A stretch of 26,910 nucleotides of DNA from a virus: positions 1 to 26,910 of IMG/VR virus record IMGVR_UViG_3300006750_000059; one strand, given 5' to 3'. A model generated the notes under the pieces. That model had not been told where the DNA came from. It ran no database searches and saw nothing but the letters and a program-made list of their open reading frames with translations. Shown piece by piece: positions 16,666 through 23,110 of the stretch (positions within the stretch are counted from its first letter, which is position 1; each line of letters starts with the position of its first letter). The position numbers were made by a program, and so were the translations under genes.

Positions 16666-17292
16666 CTAGAATGGAATGTCATTTTTATTTTCTCCTGTTA
16701 TAGTTTTCTTCTTACCACTATCCCATTTTTTGCAAAACTTACAATCCCAATACTGCCTTTTATTACCCTCTTTGTCAGTCCAAGGTCTTCCCCAATCAAC
16801 AACAGCAGTTACAGGTTGTCCTAAGAAATCTTCAGGGGATAAATTTGGAAGTATTTGAACTTCAATATCCTCTCCACCTATATTTCTTTTTTCTATAGGA
16901 CAGTTAATATCTATTGTTTCGCAAAACTTAAGATAACTGGTGTTTCCAGTTGAATTAGATTCAAAAGTATCTTTTTCAGTTGGTTCAAGGAATCTCCATA
17001 GTTTACCTAAGAACTTCTTACCAACATATACGTGTCCTTTGGTGGCTTTAGAGTCTCCATTTATGTCCACATAAGTAAAGTCTTTGCTTTTGTTTTCATC
17101 AGCAACCTCAACAGTGTATGTATACAGCCTTGCCTTATATTTCCCCTGTACATCAAGCACCTTTGATTCGACTTTAGTTATATGACCAAGATATTCACCT
17201 TTTGCAAACGGTGTTATATCCTTCTTTTCTGTAGCTTTATAAAAGCTTTGTTCTTTTGTTATGTCGTTAAACATATCGTTTACGTCTGCCAT
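16666..17292 (-). CDS. SSB-like single-stranded DNA-binding protein
   Basis: A 208-residue protein that ends in ENKNDIPF, the acidic/aromatic tail used by bacterial and phage SSBs to dock replication partners. The body has an alternating strand pattern consistent with an OB fold (GEYLGHITKVESKVLD...KARLYTYTVEVADE...FTYVDING...KGHVYVGKKFLG) and a late Trp/Cys segment (YWDCKFCKKW). It is near 200 residues, longer than host SSBs, and could also be read as a DUF669-type phage protein often found beside recombinases. It lies between the annealing-protein gene (its first base is shared with that stop) and the mini-HTH gene, which supports a role in coating DNA for recombination and replication. No canonical SSB N-terminal motif is obvious, so the fold is inferred. 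Confidence 0.6.
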   Translation of the reverse strand: MADVNDMFNDITKEQSFYKATEKKDITPFAKGEYLGHITKVESKVLDVQGKYKARLYTYTVEVADENKSKDFTYVDINGDSKATKGHVYVGKKFLGKLWRFLEPTEKDTFESNSTGNTSYLKFCETIDINCPIEKRNIGGEDIEVQILPNLSPEDFLGQPVTAVVDWGRPWTDKEGNKRQYWDCKFCKKWDSGKKKTITGENKNDIPF

Positions 17293-17858
17293 TATTTATC
17301 TCCTTTTTCTTTTATCATGTTTTGTATCTTTTCGATAACAGCTTCATAGTTACTTACATGCAGTTCCATATTGGTAGCCTTATTCTTTAAGTCATCAACA
17401 AACTTCTTCCCTAAAGGTTTTGCTAAATCATAAAGCTTCTTTGCCTCATCAGGTGTCAATGCATCAGGCTCAGGTAAATCTTCTCCTGCAAAGATATATA
17501 ACCCAAGTCCATGTAAAGCGATGCATTTAGCCAAAGCTCTCTGTAAAGAGGTATTAATTTGAAACGCATTTGGTTGTTCTACTGATTTATTACGATTATC
17601 AAGTACAGGGTGTATTTGTGATAGTGATATACCATCAACCTCTACCCATACATCAACAAAATAACCGCACTGTGTTACAAAGAATGGCGAACCATCCTCT
17701 GCTTTAGTAACTCCCCATCTCGCAGTAGGACATGCCTTTTTAAGCTCTGCTACTGCATTTGCCCAAGATAAGTAATTAAATTGACCTTTCTTTTCAACAT
17801 ACTTACTTACATCGGTTTTGTAGAGTTTCATGAATGTGCTTTGTGTTGTTTTACTCAT
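17292..17858 (-). CDS. DUF1071/Sak3-type single-strand annealing protein
   Basis: Start placed at ATG 17858 (MSKTTQSTFMKLYKTDVSKY): AAGGAGA is correctly spaced, and longer readings run through the previous gene. The 188-residue product has the DUF1071 pattern: KKGQFNYLSWANAVAELKKACP near 28-50, FFVTQCGYFVDVWVEVDG near 65-80, then HPVLDNRNK, PNAFQINTSLQRALAKCIALHGLGLYIFAGEDLPE at about 107-140 (given by its ends). DUF1071 proteins are Rad52-like phage annealing proteins that pair complementary single strands. Adjacent genes supply a 5'-3' exonuclease candidate and an SSB-like protein, the usual partners. The start lies 8 nt inside the sigma-like gene, so translation is probably coupled. Confidence 0.8.
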   Translation of the reverse strand: MSKTTQSTFMKLYKTDVSKYVEKKGQFNYLSWANAVAELKKACPTARWGVTKAEDGSPFFVTQCGYFVDVWVEVDGISLSQIHPVLDNRNKSVEQPNAFQINTSLQRALAKCIALHGLGLYIFAGEDLPEPDALTPDEAKKLYDLAKPLGKKFVDDLKNKATNMELHVSNYEAVIEKIQNMIKEKGDK

Positions 17859-18561
17859 ATTCACTCTCCTTTTTTTGTTTTTCTTTTTTATACTCAGCTG
17901 ATAGCTCTCTTGAGTATTTTTGTCCATAATTATAATTTGAAATTTTTTCTCTTGCTTCTTTTTTTGCTGATGGTGAAGTAATAGCATAAGGCGAAAGCTT
18001 ATCACCTCTTGCCCTGTGCCTTAGTCTTCTTAATGCTTTTTCTTTAATTTGCCTAGTTCTTTCCCTTGTTAAACCAAATTCTTTACCAACTTTTTCTATA
18101 GACATTGGTTCGTCTACCCCAATCCCAAAATGCATCTTTATTACATCTCTTTCTCTGTCTTTTAATGTTTCTAGGGCATCTCTGACTTCTTGTTCAAGTC
18201 CTATCTCATGGTCAATGTCATCAGTACTATAATCAGACTCAAGCATACGTAACTCTTTTGACTCAAATGATAACATTTTTTCAACTGGTATTTCTTTTAC
18301 TATTCTTCTAACAGTACCTTTGTTTTTTTCTACAACCTTATTGTATTGGTCAAACAGTTCATATAATTCACAGTCAAGCAGTTGAGCTATTTTAACTTGG
18401 TCTTCAAGTGATTTAAAAGAATGTCTTAAATTGGCATATTCTACAAGATATGAATAACTTATCCCAGAAACCCTTGAAAACTCAGCTATTGAATTATACT
18501 TGCTTCTTTCAAGTGCTTTCATAAATGCAGAATTTTTAAATCTAACCTCAGCTCTTATCAT
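17851..18561 (-). CDS. XRE HTH - sigma70 region 4 fusion regulator
   Basis: A 236-residue protein with two DNA-binding parts. Residues ~20-72 form an XRE/Cro-type helix-turn-helix (SIAEFSRVSGISYSYLVEY ... VKIAQLLDCELYELFDQ). Residues ~125-190 match sigma70 region 4 of RpoD-like factors: ALETLKDRERDVIKMHFGI, MSIEKVGKEFGLTRERTRQI, KEKALRRLRHRARG, the -35-recognition helix-turn-helix. Region 2, needed to melt the -10 element, is absent, and the usual core-binding parts of a full sigma are missing. It may therefore act with host polymerase by contacting the flap or the promoter -35, or redirect it, rather than replace sigma. The C-terminal ~45 residues are basic and Lys/Glu-rich. It lies 2 nt after the Cas4-like gene with no strong ribosome binding site. 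An ordinary phage sigma is the alternative reading. Confidence 0.75.
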   Translation of the reverse strand: MIRAEVRFKNSAFMKALERSKYNSIAEFSRVSGISYSYLVEYANLRHSFKSLEDQVKIAQLLDCELYELFDQYNKVVEKNKGTVRRIVKEIPVEKMLSFESKELRMLESDYSTDDIDHEIGLEQEVRDALETLKDRERDVIKMHFGIGVDEPMSIEKVGKEFGLTRERTRQIKEKALRRLRHRARGDKLSPYAITSPSAKKEAREKISNYNYGQKYSRELSAEYKKEKQKKESEYE

Positions 18562-18563
18562 AT

Positions 18564-19385
18564 CTATCTTGGTGGGTTACAGTGACTTCTAAATTGACAA
18601 TAGTTACATTGCCATTTCTGAACTGGAGAAACTCCAACTCTAAAATCAGGTAATCCTTGTTTGTGTTCATCGTTTATGTTCTTCCAAAAAAGGTATGCTC
18701 TTGACACATATGTAAGAGGAACTTGTACAGCTCTCATATCTGAATTATCTTTGTTATAATAATACAAATACATACCATCTAATCTTCCAAACATTTCTTT
18801 TATTGCATATCCATATGTTCCTAACTGCAACTCATAATGGATAGATGTATTGACTTCTTTTTTTCTGCCAAACTTCATCTTCCAAGACCATCCACCACAA
18901 GTTTTAATATCATATAAATAAATTGGCTGCTCAGGAGAGGTGTTGTCTTTAGCCACTACATCATAAAAACCCCTAACATTCAGTTCTTTTATCTGAACTT
19001 CTCCTTCAACATGAAATTCAATTTCTTTTTCTTTATTTTTATTTTCTTTTTCTCTAATAGTAGAGATACTATTATCTCTATAATTATCTCTATTAAGTGC
19101 GTGTGTGCGCGTAAGAGAACTTTGAATATCCTCGTGGACAACAGTACCAAGTCTCAAAAGCCTTGATGTTCTCGTATCTATAATATTTGTTTTCTCAGCT
19201 TTCTCAACAGATTCAAAATACAATTTCCTTGAACAAGAACCTGCTCCACTTGCATGATACCAATCCTCATTACCCTCATATCTTGCTATTCTGTTTTCTT
19301 CTTGTTTATCATCTAAGAATCCTTTATAGATACCCTCAATATCTATTGGACTTTTACTTATCATTTTTAGTTCCAACATAATCAT
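18564..19385 (-). CDS. Cas4-like Fe-S exonuclease (PD-(D/E)XK)
   Basis: Up to 273 residues; an ATG at 19364 (MISKSPID) is an alternative start and neither has a clear ribosome binding site. Cas4/RecB-family features, numbered from 19385: Cys51 in SCSRKLYF, His84 in LGTVVHEDI, Asp142 in GFYDVV, Asp159 and Lys161 in YLYDIKT, the Gln/Tyr helix YELQLGTYGYA (Gln187), and three C-terminal cysteines C260-x2-C263-x5-C269. Cys51 plus these three should hold a 4Fe-4S cluster as in Cas4 and AddB. The likely role is 5'-3' resection feeding the adjacent annealing protein. Odd point: residues ~91-121 are a hydrophilic insert (THALNRDNYRDN...REKENKNKEKE) between His84 and Asp142 whose DNA is a diverged copy of the sequence at the right window edge. 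No CRISPR genes accompany it. Confidence 0.8.
   Translation of the reverse strand: MIMLELKMISKSPIDIEGIYKGFLDDKQEENRIARYEGNEDWYHASGAGSCSRKLYFESVEKAEKTNIIDTRTSRLLRLGTVVHEDIQSSLTRTHALNRDNYRDNSISTIREKENKNKEKEIEFHVEGEVQIKELNVRGFYDVVAKDNTSPEQPIYLYDIKTCGGWSWKMKFGRKKEVNTSIHYELQLGTYGYAIKEMFGRLDGMYLYYYNKDNSDMRAVQVPLTYVSRAYLFWKNINDEHKQGLPDFRVGVSPVQKWQCNYCQFRSHCNPPR
19024..19113. repeat. Left copy of ~90-bp diverged repeat (inside Cas4-like gene)
   Basis: On the + strand it reads TCTTTTTCTTTATTT, a T/C-rich part ending TTCTTTTTCTCTA, short units of the type TATCTCTATAAT and TATCTCTATTAA, and the alternating purine-pyrimidine tract GTGCGTGTGTGCGCGTA. The same order of elements is present at 26810-26898. 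Here it is translated as the Lys/Glu/Asn-rich insert of the nuclease. Inverted units around 19060-19075 (CTAATAGTAGAG) add dyad symmetry. Confidence 0.7.
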
Positions 19386-19506
19386 TTATAAACTTATGTA
19401 AAAGCTCAGAAGCAGAGTTGTATCCATCTAACAGACATTTTGCTCTGAATCTCTTCCATGTGTTTTTGTCTATATTTTTGATTATATATGTTGTAATATC
19501 ACTCAT
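19354..19506 (-). CDS. Ribbon-helix-helix (Arc-like) protein, 50 aa
   Basis: ATG at 19506 with AAGGA about 10 nt upstream. The product starts MSDITTYIIKNIDKNTWKRF, then RAKCLLDGYNSASELLHKF, then INDYV: a beta strand, a helix starting at the Asp-Lys turn, a G-x-S turn and a second helix, the classic ribbon-helix-helix form of Arc/CopG repressors, which dimerise and place the strand in the DNA major groove. Its end overlaps the start of the Cas4-like gene by 32 nt. It may control this operon; no operator was identified. Confidence 0.6.
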   Translation of the reverse strand: MSDITTYIIKNIDKNTWKRFRAKCLLDGYNSASELLHKFINDYVGTKNDK

Positions 19507-19521
19507 ATATATCTATCCTTT

Positions 19522-19593
19522 CTATAACGTATATCTATTATTAATATAAAATATATTATTTAATTTATCTAACATTTTTTTCATTATTCTCAT
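19522..19593 (-). CDS. Possible 23-aa peptide
   Basis: Joined to the upstream gene by an ATGA overlap and ending 15 nt before the ribbon-helix-helix start. Product begins MRIMKKMLDKLNNIF and is otherwise Asn/Tyr-rich. Only the tight coupling supports it; it may be just a spacer carrying the next ribosome binding site. Confidence 0.3.
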   Translation of the reverse strand: MRIMKKMLDKLNNIFYINNRYTL

Positions 19594-19736
19594 TTATTTC
19601 TCATCTCTTTAATAACTTCTTTTTTAAGTTCACTCCAGTCATTCTTCTGTATACTCCCATGAGAATCCTCCCACAGTTTCCACACAAGAACTTTTATCAT
19701 ATTTATTTCTGCAAGTATGTCTTCTCTACTGTTCAT
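19590..19736 (-). CDS. Hypothetical 48-aa protein
   Basis: Starts by ATGA overlap with the upstream 36-aa gene. The peptide is amphipathic helical (REDILAEINMIKVLVWKLWE, then DWSELKKEVIKEMRNK) with three tryptophans. No family is recognised. Overlaps on both sides indicate a polycistronic, coupled array. Confidence 0.5.
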   Translation of the reverse strand: MNSREDILAEINMIKVLVWKLWEDSHGSIQKNDWSELKKEVIKEMRNK

Positions 19737-19843
19737 TTGTTTTTCTCTTTCTTATTTAATTTCTGCTGTCTTTTCCAGCGTTTAATTTCTTCATGTTTAC
19801 GTGCTTTTTCCTGCTTACGTTCTTTGGCTTTACGATTTGGCAT
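19733..19843 (-). CDS. Small Lys/Arg-rich protein, 36 aa (MPNRKAKERK type)
   Basis: ATG at 19843 with AGAGG 5 nt upstream. The product is one strongly basic helix (MPNRKAKERKQEKARKHEEI, then KRWKRQQKLNKKEK). Similar short proteins opening MPN-K-KAKERK occur widely in phage genomes, usually near replication genes, with unknown role; nucleic-acid binding is the obvious inference. It overlaps the end of the upstream gene by 14 nt. Confidence 0.6.
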   Translation of the reverse strand: MPNRKAKERKQEKARKHEEIKRWKRQQKLNKKEKNK

Positions 19844-20009
19844 TTTTACCTCTTATCTTTTTTTCGTAGTTTTCGATTAGATTTTGCTTTACCCTTAGTT
19901 CATCCTTAAGCATATCAATTTCTTCCATTAAAAGCGCAATCTCGCGCAAATAAATACCATTCTTATCATTTTTTGATAGTTCTTTTATCATTTGTTTTAC
20001 AATATTCAT
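19830..20009 (-). CDS. Hypothetical coiled-coil protein, 59 aa
   Basis: The frame can be extended to 20081, but the ATG at 20009 is preferred because GGAG lies 6-7 nt before it and the extension would run through the structured segment 20027-20132. The product is helical (IVKQMIKELSKND, then LREIALLMEEIDMLKDELRV, then KQNLIENYEKKIRG) with a good coiled-coil pattern. Its mRNA leader contains the strong stem at 20027-20132, so its translation may depend on that structure. Confidence 0.55.
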   Translation of the reverse strand: MNIVKQMIKELSKNDKNGIYLREIALLMEEIDMLKDELRVKQNLIENYEKKIRGKNAKS

Positions 20010-20026
20010 TAATTTCTCCATTTTAC

Positions 20027-20132
20027 TGAGAAAGGGTTGTAAGGGTAGCAGGCCAGTTCCTACGTCACAGGAATCGCACATCTACCATTCTGTTTCTTTA
20101 ATGACGAAATCGCCTCAAACAACCCTATCTCA
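20027..20132 (-). ncRNA. Structured RNA element closed by 14-nt stem
   Basis: A 106-nt non-coding segment. Arms 20027-20040 (TGAGAAAGGGTTGT) and 20119-20132 (ACAACCCTATCTCA) pair over 14 positions with one U-U mismatch in the - strand RNA. Inside (read on - strand) are GGCG-AUUU-CGUC, an outer pair GGUAG/CUACC, and within it a 5-bp stem with 7-nt loop, UUCCU-GUGACGU-AGGAA. This nested multi-branch plan is unlikely by chance. It ends 17 nt before the ATG at 20009 and follows the 20-aa membrane peptide. It is not a tRNA (no T-loop GTTCRA). It may be a leader regulator or an independent small RNA; orientation is taken from the surrounding genes. Confidence 0.5.
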
Positions 20133-20142
20133 ATGTTAATTG

Positions 20143-20205
20143 TTAATCGTTAAACACTTCTATTATCAGTAATATTAATACTATCACTGCAATCCACCCA
20201 ATCAT
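20143..20205 (-). CDS. 20-aa single-pass membrane peptide
   Basis: Begins by ATGA overlap with the upstream 58-aa gene, and GGGGTGG is just upstream. The product is almost one transmembrane helix: MIGWIAVIVLILLIIEV followed by a three-residue polar end. Very short phage membrane peptides can act on host membranes or anchor partners, but no function is shown. The coupling and the strikingly clean hydrophobic composition support it. Confidence 0.5.
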   Translation of the reverse strand: MIGWIAVIVLILLIIEVFND

Positions 20206-20378
20206 TTACCACCCCAATAGTATTCATCTTCAGTCATGCCTTTATATTCCCAAATATGAACTCTATGCGCCCACACTGTCTCAATGTCTTTTATGTGAGG
20301 CAGATTGTTTATGTTGTATCCTAATGAATATCCCACTTCATCAAGAAAGTTCTGTGCGTGGTCTGCTATTTTACTCAT
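20202..20378 (-). CDS. Hypothetical 58-aa protein
   Basis: ATG at 20378 overlaps the end of the upstream Zn-ribbon gene by 8 nt, with GGGAGAAAA before it. The product is acidic and aromatic (MSKIADHAQNFLDEVGYSLG, ending EDEYYWGGK). No family is recognised. Confidence 0.55.
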   Translation of the reverse strand: MSKIADHAQNFLDEVGYSLGYNINNLPHIKDIETVWAHRVHIWEYKGMTEDEYYWGGK

Positions 20379-20640
20379 CTTTTTTCTCCCTTTTTATTTC
20401 TTCCCATTCTGATATATGCACTGGTCGCGCCATATCATTACAACTATCACACCAATACTGAGTGTCATCAACCTCATTTGCCCATTTATAGTAAGGTTCT
20501 CCATCAATAATTATACAACTATTGCTTTTTGCAAATATTGGCTCTTCTATTTCCTCAGAGCCACACATATTACATACAACAAGGTCATCTTCTCTGAGTT
20601 TTTTTAGGTCTTCTCGCATTTTCTTTGTTGTTTTTAGCAT
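20371..20640 (-). CDS. Zn-ribbon protein, 89 aa
   Basis: ATG at 20640 behind GGAGGG (9 nt). Two CxxC knuckles form a probable zinc ribbon: VVCNMCGSEEIEEP near 21-34 and YWCDSCNDMARP near 62-73, separated by a ~38-residue insert with IIIDGEPYYKWANEV. The N- and C-termini are charged helices. The family is not known to me; phage proteins of this kind often contact nucleic acid or host polymerase. It overlaps the upstream gene by 7 nt. Confidence 0.6.
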   Translation of the reverse strand: MLKTTKKMREDLKKLREDDLVVCNMCGSEEIEEPIFAKSNSCIIIDGEPYYKWANEVDDTQYWCDSCNDMARPVHISEWEEIKREKKDE

Positions 20641-21218
20641 ATCTCAAACCCTCCACTCTGAATGCAAAACTCTGCAAAGGCTTTAACATTATCAACATCA
20701 AAAGGATATTTGTATTCTTTGTCTTCTTCTTGTTCCTCATGAAGTTTTTTAAACATATCTGCATCACCCTCTCTTATTTTCTGCAATAACCTATTGCCTA
20801 AAAGTTTAGCATCTTTATCGTTTAACCCTGCTCCACTATTATTATGACCATTATTCCATAATTCCTCTGATATTAAATCATCAGCAATGAAATAACAATA
20901 ATCCCATAAAGGTCTCCACCACCATACATTGTTCCTGAAGTAAACTCCTGGATTTGAACTCTCGTATTCATCCCATTCTTTATGGTATAGCTTTTTTAGT
21001 TTATAGTTTATGCTGTATTCACCCTTCCCTTCACATTTCCAACAATCCCCATTTTCATTAACAAACATCCCACAGTCCTCTCCTTGACATTCTTCACATA
21101 CAGCCTTCTTATCGAGTATATCCCACCTCTTTTTAAAATCCATTTTTTGTAATTTACAATAAACTGGAAAATCATCACTGTTTATTTTTGGATTTTTTCC
21201 ATATACATCCATTCCCAT
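20634..21218 (-). CDS. Conserved phage protein with DnaJ-type zinc motif
   Basis: Start set at ATG 21218 (MGMDVYGKNPKI) because AAGGAG lies 7 nt before it; the longer reading to 21236 lacks such a site. About 194 residues. Openings like MGMDVYGK and the aromatic block YFRNNVWWWRPLWDYC occur in a widespread phage family of unknown function. Between them this copy has a zinc-binding insert of the DnaJ kind: CEECQGEDC, then CWKCEGKG. The later part is helical and acidic and ends GGFEIC. The Cys-rich insert suggests a protein or RNA partner. It overlaps the genes on either side and belongs to the early-gene array. Confidence 0.65.
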   Translation of the reverse strand: MGMDVYGKNPKINSDDFPVYCKLQKMDFKKRWDILDKKAVCEECQGEDCGMFVNENGDCWKCEGKGEYSINYKLKKLYHKEWDEYESSNPGVYFRNNVWWWRPLWDYCYFIADDLISEELWNNGHNNSGAGLNDKDAKLLGNRLLQKIREGDADMFKKLHEEQEEDKEYKYPFDVDNVKAFAEFCIQSGGFEIC

Positions 21219-21357
21219 AACTAATCTCCTTATCATGTTTTAGTTTTTTAAACCTTCTTATTTTTTGTTTCAGAGAAGGACAGTCAAAGTAGTCTCCATA
21301 AGAACCTGAAGTTGCTACCTTGACAAATTCCTCCACTAAACCATCAGTCCAACGCAC
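21175..21357 (-). CDS. Hypothetical 60-aa phage protein (GTG start)
   Basis: The first codon is GTG at 21357, 11 nt after AGGAG and 1 nt after the upstream stop. The product reads WTDGLVEEFVKVATSGSYGD, then CPSLKQKIRRFKKL: an acidic helix, a GSYGDY turn and a basic helix ending in K-RRFK, a pattern seen in small phage proteins of unknown role. It overlaps the next gene by 44 nt. Confidence 0.5.
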   Translation of the reverse strand: MRWTDGLVEEFVKVATSGSYGDYFDCPSLKQKIRRFKKLKHDKEISYGNGCIWKKSKNKQ

Positions 21358-21358
21358 T

Positions 21359-21655
21359 TTAACTTAACTCCTCTTCTATTAGCTTAATTTGATTTACTAG
21401 TCCAGATATTCTATAACATCTCATACATTTACTTCCATCTTTATCAATGAAATCTTCAGTTGTTCCTAAACTAAAATAGTATGGCTTGTTCCCAATATAT
21501 CCAGTCAGTTGAAACCAATTATTTCCATCATCATTTTTTACTGTATACCATTTTCCATCTGAGAGCATGACTTTTAAAATTCTATCGATATCAGTATCCC
21601 ACAGTTTTGCCATATCCCTTGTTTCATTTGGTGGAAAATTGTTACTATATTCCAT
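21359..21655 (-). CDS. Hypothetical 98-aa protein
   Basis: ATG at 21655 with AAGGAG upstream. The N-terminal helix (DMAKLWDTDIDRILKVML) is followed by a beta-rich part (KWYTVKNDDGNNWFQLTGYI, PYYFSLGTTEDFI), a CMRC pair, and a C-terminal helix. No known motif. Small acidic early-type phage protein. Confidence 0.55.
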   Translation of the reverse strand: MEYSNNFPPNETRDMAKLWDTDIDRILKVMLSDGKWYTVKNDDGNNWFQLTGYIGNKPYYFSLGTTEDFIDKDGSKCMRCYRISGLVNQIKLIEEELS

Positions 21656-21666
21656 TTTATTCTCCT

Positions 21667-22497
21667 TTATTTTTGTGTGAATTGTACTTTGTCTGACCTT
21701 CCATAGTTATACACATCTTGAATATTCTCTGTATATCCTTTTGGATTTGCTTGTTTTGTTAATAACTTTGAACATTTTGATAACTGTATCATCATTCTTT
21801 CATGGTCATATAACCCTGTATCAACTGCTGTTCCTAGTCCCCATATGAATCTTGCGTGTCTTGATTGTTCTATGTTATATGTTTTTTCAAAGTCCTTAAC
21901 ATATCTAAGTATATCATTACCACGTTCAACTGTTAAAGCTTTCCAGTTAAGTTCTTTAAATGACGAATTGGCATAAAAGCCACCATACATCATCACTAAT
22001 GCTGTCAGTGGTATCTTCTCTTCCTTATACACTTTATCAAGGAAGCAATAATCATCAATGTTATCAGTAACTCCCCATTTTAAATAGTCTCCCAACTTCC
22101 AGTTTCTTGATTTGTTATTAACTAAGACCATTGCTCTTTTTGATACATCTCTAAAAACATTGTATACAACAGGAAGTCCAAGCCTTTTGGAAGCAGTTAT
22201 TACGTGCTGTCCATCATATGCTTCATATTTCCCTTTATGTTTAATTGATGGTGTAACAGAAATAGCTGATATTACTCCAACCTCTTTAATGCTTCCCATA
22301 ATACCTTTCACATTACTGTTAACTTCATCTCTTTGATGTTTAGGAATAACAAACAATGAATAATCTGTTGTTTCTCCTGTTTTTATGTATTTAGAATACT
22401 CTGTTATATTAAACTTTAGTTTTCTTGCTTTTACTCTAAAGCCACCAACAGGTAGATTGTTTTGTTTATTAACACCTGCGTCTTTTACTGTTTCCAT
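21667..22497 (-). CDS. ParB/Srx-fold domain protein, 276 aa
   Basis: Start set at ATG 22497 (METVKDAGVNK), 6 nt after AAGGAGAAT; the longer frame to 22536 has no ribosome binding site. Residues ~60-130 look like the ParB/sulfiredoxin (ParB nuclease) fold: SLFVIPKHQRDEVNSN, VKGIMGSIKEVGVISAISVT (helix plus GV-x-x-P-like turn), then YEAYDGQHVITASKRLG, where YDGQHVI resembles the ParB DGQHR/GERR nucleotide-binding motif. The C-terminal half is helical (EERGNDILRYVKDFEKTYNI-like, LSKCSKLLTKQANPKG). Such phage proteins may hydrolyse CTP/NTP or cut DNA; no partner ParA or parS is seen here. Function is inferred from fold only. Confidence 0.6.
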   Translation of the reverse strand: METVKDAGVNKQNNLPVGGFRVKARKLKFNITEYSKYIKTGETTDYSLFVIPKHQRDEVNSNVKGIMGSIKEVGVISAISVTPSIKHKGKYEAYDGQHVITASKRLGLPVVYNVFRDVSKRAMVLVNNKSRNWKLGDYLKWGVTDNIDDYCFLDKVYKEEKIPLTALVMMYGGFYANSSFKELNWKALTVERGNDILRYVKDFEKTYNIEQSRHARFIWGLGTAVDTGLYDHERMMIQLSKCSKLLTKQANPKGYTENIQDVYNYGRSDKVQFTQK

Positions 22498-22499
22498 CT

Positions 22500-22652
22500 T
22501 TATTCTCCTTTTGTTATGTTTCTTATCACTCTCCAAACTCCTTGTCTGATTACTTCTTGATACAGTTTTTCTTTAACTTGTTCTGAATCAAGCTCTCCAT
22601 CTTCCCACAAATCTTCATCAGGTACTTCTTCCCAACCTTTAAATTCATTCAT
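22500..22652 (-). CDS. Hypothetical 50-aa acidic protein
   Basis: ATG at 22652 with GGAGAAAG upstream, overlapping the previous stop by 8 nt; its end carries the AAGGAG used by the ParB-like gene. The first half is very acidic (WEEVPDEDLWEDGELDSE), the second a basic helix (YQEVIRQGVWRVIRNITKG). Family unknown. Confidence 0.55.
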   Translation of the reverse strand: MNEFKGWEEVPDEDLWEDGELDSEQVKEKLYQEVIRQGVWRVIRNITKGE

Positions 22653-22965
22653 CTTCTTTCTCCTTTTCTGCTACGTGTTCATATAATCCTTCACAGATTG
22701 CCTCATATATGTTTGCCTGTATCATTTTATATGGTTCAGTATCTCTTCCAGTTTCAGGTATCTCTTGCATCAACTCAGTATTCCACGCTGCATATTGAGC
22801 AATATCCCAATAATATATTGGAACAGCATTATCTGCTATCTCGTGTATCATGTCATTTTGGTCATAATCGCCTTTCTGTATATCTTCCCAATCACAATCA
22901 AGTGTATCACAGGCATCTATGATTAAATTACTTAACTGATAGTCTTTTTCTTTAGATTCTGCCAT
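22645..22965 (-). CDS. Hypothetical 106-aa acidic protein
   Basis: ATG at 22965 follows AAAAGGAG with 6 nt spacing. Very acidic and helical: LSNLIIDACDTLDCDWEDI, MIHEIADNAVPIYYWDIAQY, then IYEAICEGLYEHVAEKEKED. No catalytic pattern. Strong negative charge is common in phage anti-host or DNA-mimic proteins, but there is no direct evidence for that here. Confidence 0.6.
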   Translation of the reverse strand: MAESKEKDYQLSNLIIDACDTLDCDWEDIQKGDYDQNDMIHEIADNAVPIYYWDIAQYAAWNTELMQEIPETGRDTEPYKMIQANIYEAICEGLYEHVAEKEKEDE

Positions 22966-23110
22966 CTCTATCTCCTTTTAGTTTTTTTATAGGACTGAAA
23001 TATGTAGTTACTAAAGCAACTAAATATTCTCTACTTGTGTCCTGCTCATCTTCTAAAACAGCTTTAAGTATTCTTTCTGCTTCCTTTAGTCTTTCTTTTG
23101 TTTTACTCAT
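22952..23110 (-). CDS. Hypothetical 52-aa protein
   Basis: ATG at 23110 overlaps the upstream gene by 8 nt. Helical (KTKERLKEAERILKAVLEDE) with a central EYLVALVTTYFSPIKKL; the end carries the AAAAGGAG of the next gene. Family unknown; identified from overlaps at both ends. Confidence 0.5.
   Translation of the reverse strand: MSKTKERLKEAERILKAVLEDEQDTSREYLVALVTTYFSPIKKLKGDRDGRI

Noticed and set aside
18564-19385. Cas4-like nuclease as part of a CRISPR system
   Set aside because: No Cas1/Cas2 or repeat-spacer array is present; neighbours are a phage annealing protein and SSB-like protein, so a recombination exonuclease fits better.
20009-20081. Longer start (20081) of the coiled-coil gene, beginning MCDSCDVG
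   Set aside because: It would run through the structured element; the ATG at 20009 has a properly spaced GGAG.
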